Shown here one piece after another: positions 6,766 to 10,358 of a stretch of 10,358 bases of DNA. How positions within the stretch are numbered: position 1 is the first letter of the stretch; each line of letters starts with the position of its first letter. This stretch comes from JBDHTO01 sp039808665 (lineage in GTDB: Bacteria; Pseudomonadota; Alphaproteobacteria; Paracaedibacterales; JAKBAR01): assembly GCA_039808665.1 (NCBI GenBank), contig JBDHTO010000040.1, positions 1 to 10,358 of the forward strand, read 5' to 3'. The notes below the pieces were generated by a model, which worked only from the letters and a program-made list of their open reading frames with translations, did not search any database and was not told the DNA's origin. Made by a program: the position numbers and the translations under genes.

Positions 6766-7224
6766 ATGGCAAACCAAAACCAACAAAAACCAAAAAGTGA
6801 GAATCACTTTGAGAAGTTTACAGAAACAATGAAAAGTTTTGCGGGGGACAGGGATGCCTATCTCCATGCACATAAAAAGAATATGGAATCCCACAAGAAG
6901 AATATCGATGCTTTGACAGAAGCGAATAAGATGGCTTTGGAAGTTATGCGCAATGTTGCAGAACTTCAACAGCAATATATCAAACAAGCTTTTGAGAGTT
7001 TCTCTGGGGTGATGAAGGAGTCCATGCAAAATGGTGTAAACCAAGACTCCTGGAAAAAGCACACAGAACAACTTAAAGAGCACATGACACGCAGTGTTGA
7101 TCACGGAACAACAGTTGCAAATATGCTCACAAAATCCCATAGAGAGGTCTATGAGAAAATGAAAGGTCGTGCGTCCGAGCATATGGATGAGATCAAGCAA
7201 ATGAGTCAAAAAACAAAACATTAG
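6766..7224 (+). CDS. Phasin-family small helical protein
   Basis: The 152-residue product is hydrophilic, rich in Lys, Glu, Gln and Met, and predicted to be almost entirely alpha-helical. The segment from about 45 to 100 (LTEANKMALEVMRNVAELQQQYIKQAF and onward, with MKE, W75 region and EHM) resembles the phasin_2 type, in which amphipathic helices coat polyhydroxyalkanoate granules. Without a synthase gene nearby the granule role is inferred; in alphaproteobacteria lacking such granules, phasin-like proteins may do other surface or stress work. AGGAG (6753-6757) stands eight bases before the ATG, a strong ribosome site, consistent with an abundant protein. It begins 87 bases after the kinase stop and is closed by its own palindromic terminator, so it is probably monocistronic or the end of a short unit. 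No transmembrane segment or signal peptide is seen. Confidence 0.8.
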   Translation: MANQNQQKPKSENHFEKFTETMKSFAGDRDAYLHAHKKNMESHKKNIDALTEANKMALEVMRNVAELQQQYIKQAFESFSGVMKESMQNGVNQDSWKKHTEQLKEHMTRSVDHGTTVANMLTKSHREVYEKMKGRASEHMDEIKQMSQKTKH

Positions 7225-7240
7225 TTTTTTCTTAGATGCT

Positions 7241-7270
7241 AAAAGCCCAGGATATCCTGGGCTTTTTTTT
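7241..7270 (+). terminator. Intrinsic terminator of the phasin gene
   Basis: Positions 7241-7266 form a perfect 26-base palindrome (core AGCCCAGGATATCCTGGGCT), followed without a gap by a T-run ending at 7270. It sits 17 bases after the phasin stop codon. Confidence 0.93.
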
Positions 7271-7316
7271 ATTGATAAGGCATGAAAGCCCCAGAAATCT
7301 TGAAAATCTGGTGGGG

Positions 7317-7345
7317 TTGTCAAATGAAAATAGGTGTCCTAGGCT
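7317..7345 (+). promoter_or_regulatory. Possible promoter of the porin gene
   Basis: TTGTCA (7317-7322, 5/6 to -35) is followed after exactly 17 bases by TAGGCT (7340-7345), a weak -10. A better -10-like TATAAA lies at 7351-7356 but has no -35 at proper distance. A small imperfect stem (CCAGA 7291-7295 with TCTGG 7307-7311) lies just upstream. Confidence 0.3.
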
Positions 7346-7381
7346 TAACGTATAAAGTTTTACGCATTAGGAATCTTTTTG

Positions 7382-8923
7382 ATGAAAATTCTATCCCGGG
7401 CCCTTTTACTTTCAAGCATTTTTGCAACATCCGCCTTTTCAGAGATTGATGAAGCTATGGTGAAAGCTCTCATGGATCAGGTAAAAGCCTTGAGTGAGGA
7501 AGTTGCTTCCTTAAAGGCACAAATGAAGTCCTCTGATGCAAAGGTAAAAAAAGCTGAACATGTAGCGAAAAAAGCCGAAGAAAAAGCGCATATGGCGCAT
7601 GAAAAGGTTGCTCATGCTGCGCCGGTATCGCCTGCAGCTGTGCATCATGGACCTTCTGCTGCTGAGGTAAAAATAACGGCTGAAGCCTCCAAGAAAAAAG
7701 CTCGTCCTGGGTATATCGAAGTACCTGGTTCAAATATGGCGATCAAGTTTGGTGGTTTAATCAAAATGGATGCCATTCAAGACACAAGGGCACCCTCAGG
7801 AGATGCTTCAAACCTTCCAGGTTTGCCCCTTGATGGATTTAGTGCGAACACATCCCGATACAATAAGTTCTCCATGCATCCGCGTCAAAGTCGCCTTAAT
7901 TTTGCAACAATTGCGGGCACAGATATTGGTGATATCGGGACATTTTTTGAGTTTGACTTCTTTAACGGTAATAACTTTGCTTCTATCCGAAGTGCTCAAG
8001 GATCAACCAGCAACTACACCCCGCGTATGCGCCATGCTTATTTCACTGTAGATCAAGGATCGAGAGAGTTTTTGGTGGGGCAAACGTGGACGACTTTCTT
8101 TGATCAAGAGTCCAATGGTACAACTGTTGAGTTTAACAACGTCTCGAGTCAAAGTGGTGGAAGACAGCCACAAATTCGCTACACGCAAAGGCTCACCGAT
8201 CGTTGGAAAGCGGCAATCGCTCTTGAAAACTCTTTGACAGACTACACGGATTCGGCAGGCGTTCTTCGTGATGACGGTTCCTCCGTTGCGGGGAGTGATG
8301 GTTTTCAAAACCTTCCAGATCTTGTGGTGGCTTTGAAATATGATATTCCAGAAAAGCTACACTTTACGATTCGTGGTTTGTTGAGGCAGCTTAGGGTCAA
8401 GAGAAACTCTGTCAGCCCTGCTGTGATGGGAAGTAAAACAGCTTATGGCGTTGGTGTTTCTGGAAAAGTATTTTATCAAGGAAAGAGTGGTATCTTTGCA
8501 CAAATTAATGCGGGTGAAGGTATCGGTCGATATATCTTTGATGCTGTTGGCCAATCCGCTGCCTTTGACACAAATACAGGAAGGTTTGCAACCCAAATGG
8601 GTTATGGACTTATCCTGGGTGTAGAGCATTATTGGCATGAAAAATGGCGTTCTAACCTTATTTTGGGGCAAACGCTTATTCGGGTTGCGAAATTCCAAAG
8701 AAGAGATGTTGCGAATCCTGTGACAAAGCGGATGGGGCAGCTTATTTTGAACATTATCTATAGCCCGGTCAAAAATATGGATATTGGTTTTGAATACGCG
8801 CGCTATATCCGAAAGGCTTATGGAAGAACACCAAATGTTGCTGCGGGTTCAAATCCAACAGCGTTCCAAATTTATACTGGTGTCGCGCATAGATTCCAGC
8901 TAGGATTTAGCTACAAATTTTAA
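7382..8923 (+). CDS. DcaP-like outer-membrane porin with N-terminal coiled coil
   Basis: The 513-residue product starts with a Sec signal peptide (MKILSRALLLSSIFATSAFS, probable cleavage before Glu21). A coiled-coil segment at about 24-80 (ALMDQVKALSEEVASLKAQM, then Ala/Lys-rich repeats) contains His60, 70, 73, 78, 88 and 89. The barrel follows, opening with YIEVPGSNMAIKFGGLIKMDAI (111-132), then RQSRLNFAT (168-176), DIGDIGTFFEFDFF (181-194), MRHAYFT and VGQTWTTFFD (232-241), and RQPQIRYTQR (261-270), the pattern of the DcaP trimeric porin family. It ends in FSYKF, the terminal phenylalanine used by the BAM machinery. DcaP proteins pass small, often anionic solutes; the substrate here cannot be told. 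AGGAA (7369-7373) lies eight bases before ATG 7382; a TTG one codon earlier is less likely. The next gene begins 14 bases later, so the two are probably co-transcribed. Confidence 0.88.
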   Translation: MKILSRALLLSSIFATSAFSEIDEAMVKALMDQVKALSEEVASLKAQMKSSDAKVKKAEHVAKKAEEKAHMAHEKVAHAAPVSPAAVHHGPSAAEVKITAEASKKKARPGYIEVPGSNMAIKFGGLIKMDAIQDTRAPSGDASNLPGLPLDGFSANTSRYNKFSMHPRQSRLNFATIAGTDIGDIGTFFEFDFFNGNNFASIRSAQGSTSNYTPRMRHAYFTVDQGSREFLVGQTWTTFFDQESNGTTVEFNNVSSQSGGRQPQIRYTQRLTDRWKAAIALENSLTDYTDSAGVLRDDGSSVAGSDGFQNLPDLVVALKYDIPEKLHFTIRGLLRQLRVKRNSVSPAVMGSKTAYGVGVSGKVFYQGKSGIFAQINAGEGIGRYIFDAVGQSAAFDTNTGRFATQMGYGLILGVEHYWHEKWRSNLILGQTLIRVAKFQRRDVANPVTKRMGQLILNIIYSPVKNMDIGFEYARYIRKAYGRTPNVAAGSNPTAFQIYTGVAHRFQLGFSYKF

Positions 8924-8937
8924 TGATTAGGTGAGTT

Positions 8938-9285
8938 ATGGGTGCCTCTCCAGAAGAAATAAAACTTCGTATTGCGAACAAAGTTAAGCAAATCCGTGGT
9001 TTTTATGTCAACCTCACGGTGTATTCAGCGGTGTTTTTTGGCTGTATCATTGCGTGGCTTGCTATGGGAGGGGGGGCATTCTGGCCTATTTGGGTGTTGA
9101 TCGGATGCGGTGTGGCTGCTTTCTCAGAAGGTCTTCGCTTGGGGCTCTTGCCCGTACTTGGTGATATTCTTCCCTTTCTCAGAGAGGACTGGGAAGATCA
9201 TCAAAAAAAGCAGATCATGAAATCTATGGGGATTACAGACGAAGATCTTAAGTCCACAAAAAAAGGATCAAAATCTGACTCTTAG
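8938..9285 (+). CDS. Small inner-membrane protein, 2TM-domain type
   Basis: The 115-residue product has a short amphipathic N-terminus (ASPEEIKLRIANKVKQIRG) and two membrane helices (about 22-43, FYVNLTVYSAVFFGCIIAWLAM, and 48-69, FWPIWVLIGCGVAAFSEG). A hydrophilic, charged C-terminal tail includes REDWEDHQKKQIMKSMG. The pattern VN-x-hydrophobic, then a Trp-rich turn and a second helix with a Gly, resembles the 2TM domain family (PF13239), which is found alone or fused to regulators and whose role is not well known. AGG at 8929-8931 stands six bases before the ATG. The gene starts 14 bases after the porin stop, so the two are likely one operon and may act together at the envelope; that link is inference. 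No terminator was recognised after it. Confidence 0.75.
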   Translation: MGASPEEIKLRIANKVKQIRGFYVNLTVYSAVFFGCIIAWLAMGGGAFWPIWVLIGCGVAAFSEGLRLGLLPVLGDILPFLREDWEDHQKKQIMKSMGITDEDLKSTKKGSKSDS

Positions 9286-9461
9286 GTTTAAAGGGGCAGG
9301 TGCGAGATATTTCTTGGGAAGTCCTTGTGATGAAGCAGAGCTGAGTTTTTAAGGAAATCTAGAGATAGATAACCTAACGGATTCAAAACCCGTCCTTATC
9401 ATTCAATAAATTGTGGCTTTGTGTTATACCCTAGGTATGTTTTTCCTTAGGGGTGATGACT

Positions 9462-10250
9462 ATGTCTCGTAAATTTCTTCATACGCTTGGTGTAAGCCAG
9501 GTATTCCAGGAAATGCCGCGGGATAGACTTAATGAGTCTCTTTCTCAAGCAGCTCCCATTACCTCAGCAAAATCTCCCCCTCCTCCTTCTCAAAAAAAGG
9601 ACGTTATGAGTGGGGGGCAAGAGGATACTTCTGTGTCCAAGGTTCATCCGGCCTATGCAGCAAAAAATCTCCAGGAGCTTCGTCACATTATGGAGTCTTT
9701 TGATGGATGTCATTTAAAGCTTGCTGCAACCAATACCGTCTTTTGTGATGGGAACCCGGACGCAGATGTGATGCTTATTGGGGAAGCGCCGGGAGAAGAA
9801 GAGGATAAACAAGGCAAACCCTTTGTGGGGCGAAGTGGTCAGTTATTGGATAAAATGCTTCAGGCCATTGGATTGGATCGAACCTCTGTTTATATCAGTA
9901 ATATTGTTCCTTGGCGCCCTCCTGCAAACAGGCAGCCTTCTACAGAAGAAATTGCCGCATGTCTTCCCTTTATCGAGCATCACATTTTGTTGAAAAAGCC
10001 GAAGTTTCTTTTGCTTCTCGGGGGGGTTGCAACAAAATCTCTTCTTTATACTTCTGAGGGTATTATGAGTCTTCGGGGAAAGTGGAGAGCATATACGCCT
10101 CCTCATGGGGATAAGGGGTTTGAGCCCATTGAACTTCTTCCAACCTATCACCCTGCTTTTTTACTTCGCTCCCCAGGTCAAAAAGTCTATGCATGGGAAG
10201 ATCTAAAGTCTTTAAAGGAAAAATTAAATAAAATCCATTATATGGGTTAA
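9462..10250 (+). CDS. Uracil-DNA glycosylase, family 4-like
   Basis: The 262-residue product (from ATG 9462) matches family 4-type uracil-DNA glycosylases, which remove uracil from DNA at the first step of base excision repair. A poorly conserved, Pro/Ser-rich N-terminal 65 residues precede the domain. Motif 1 is LIGEAPGEEEDKQGKPFVGRSGQLLD (105-130), followed by VYISNIVPWRPPANRQP (143-159), EEIAACLPFIE, LLLLGGVATKSLL, LRGKW, and the C-terminal THP-type motif PTYHPAFLLRSP (227-238) with His230. Classical members bind a 4Fe-4S cluster through four cysteines; here Cys83, Cys95 and Cys167 are present, but PWRPP has Trp where CRPP is usual. ATG 9462 is preferred because AGGGG (9449-9453) lies eight bases before it; GTG 9453 and ATG 9456 are in frame. 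It is preceded by 176 bases with no gene seen. Confidence 0.9.
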   Translation: MSRKFLHTLGVSQVFQEMPRDRLNESLSQAAPITSAKSPPPPSQKKDVMSGGQEDTSVSKVHPAYAAKNLQELRHIMESFDGCHLKLAATNTVFCDGNPDADVMLIGEAPGEEEDKQGKPFVGRSGQLLDKMLQAIGLDRTSVYISNIVPWRPPANRQPSTEEIAACLPFIEHHILLKKPKFLLLLGGVATKSLLYTSEGIMSLRGKWRAYTPPHGDKGFEPIELLPTYHPAFLLRSPGQKVYAWEDLKSLKEKLNKIHYMG

Positions 10251-10317
10251 TATTATATTAATGATAATGTGATTCAATGAAGTATATCGATAGATTACTT
10301 TTTGGAGTTCCTTTATT

Positions 10318-10358
10318 ATGAAAAAATCAAAAATTCTCTCATCTCTTGCGCTTTTGAC
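10318..10358 (+). CDS. Start of a probably exported protein (3' end outside window)
   Basis: An ATG with GGAG (10304-10307) ten bases upstream opens a frame that runs to the edge: MKKSKILSSLALLT. A lysine-rich start followed by hydrophobic residues looks like the beginning of a signal peptide or membrane anchor. The protein cannot be identified from 13 complete codons. The AT-rich stretch before it (10251-10300) probably holds its promoter. Confidence 0.55.
   Translation, partial: MKKSKILSSLALL

Noticed and set aside
6751..7323. A 190-codon minus-strand frame opposite the phasin gene
   Set aside because: It is antisense to a well-supported gene with a strong ribosome site, crosses that gene's terminator and shows no recognisable family; its Cys/Phe/His-rich composition reflects the lysine- and glutamine-rich complement.
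9286..9461. Gap before the glycosylase gene checked for a promoter, RNA or small gene
   Set aside because: TTATAC near 9424 could be a -10 box but has no -35 at a suitable distance, and no stem or reading frame stood out.

Overview
The window is ordinary chromosomal DNA from a bacterium, with a moderately AT-rich composition and dense housekeeping gene content. The combination of SecB, a Tim44-domain (TimA-type) protein next to MltA, an EnvZ-like kinase beginning with an RLLPRSLFGR-type N-terminus, a family-4-like uracil-DNA glycosylase and a phasin points to an alphaproteobacterium. The lowered GC suggests a host-associated or intracellular lineage such as Holosporales, but that placement is inference. 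No transposase, integrase, CRISPR array or phage gene is visible.

Layout. Positions 1-2502 hold a minus-strand cluster read right to left: tyrS, then trhO, then the 5' part of a peptide-deformylase-like gene that runs off the left edge. The deformylase-like product begins with a lipoprotein-type signal sequence, the most unexpected feature here. Positions 2645-2917 hold two convergent tRNA genes, Asn(GUU) on plus and Ala(GGC) on minus, with a terminator hairpin between them. secB follows on minus (2994-3464) and is divergent from a plus-strand pair, a Tim44-domain membrane protein and mltA (3559-5110), whose reading frames overlap. A stretch of about 245 bases without a convincing gene (5111-5355) precedes an EnvZ-like sensor histidine kinase without a response regulator beside it. 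A small phasin-family protein follows, closed by a perfect palindromic terminator. Next are a DcaP-like outer-membrane porin and a tightly linked small two-helix membrane protein (7382-9285), then a family-4-like uracil-DNA glycosylase (9462-10250). The first 14 codons, the last incomplete, of a probably exported protein lie at the right edge.

How the genes relate. Much of the content concerns the cell envelope: SecB holds precursors for export, the Tim44-domain protein is a membrane-anchored factor, MltA cleaves peptidoglycan, DcaP is a porin, and the EnvZ-like kinase may sense envelope or osmotic state. The left cluster concerns translation: tyrosine charging, tRNA U34 hydroxylation, and deformylase chemistry apparently directed to the cell surface. 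No clearly new multi-gene system is evident. The best leads are the lipoprotein deformylase, the MltA without a visible export signal, the porin with a histidine-rich coiled coil paired with a 2TM protein, and the glycosylase with an incomplete set of expected iron-sulfur cysteines.
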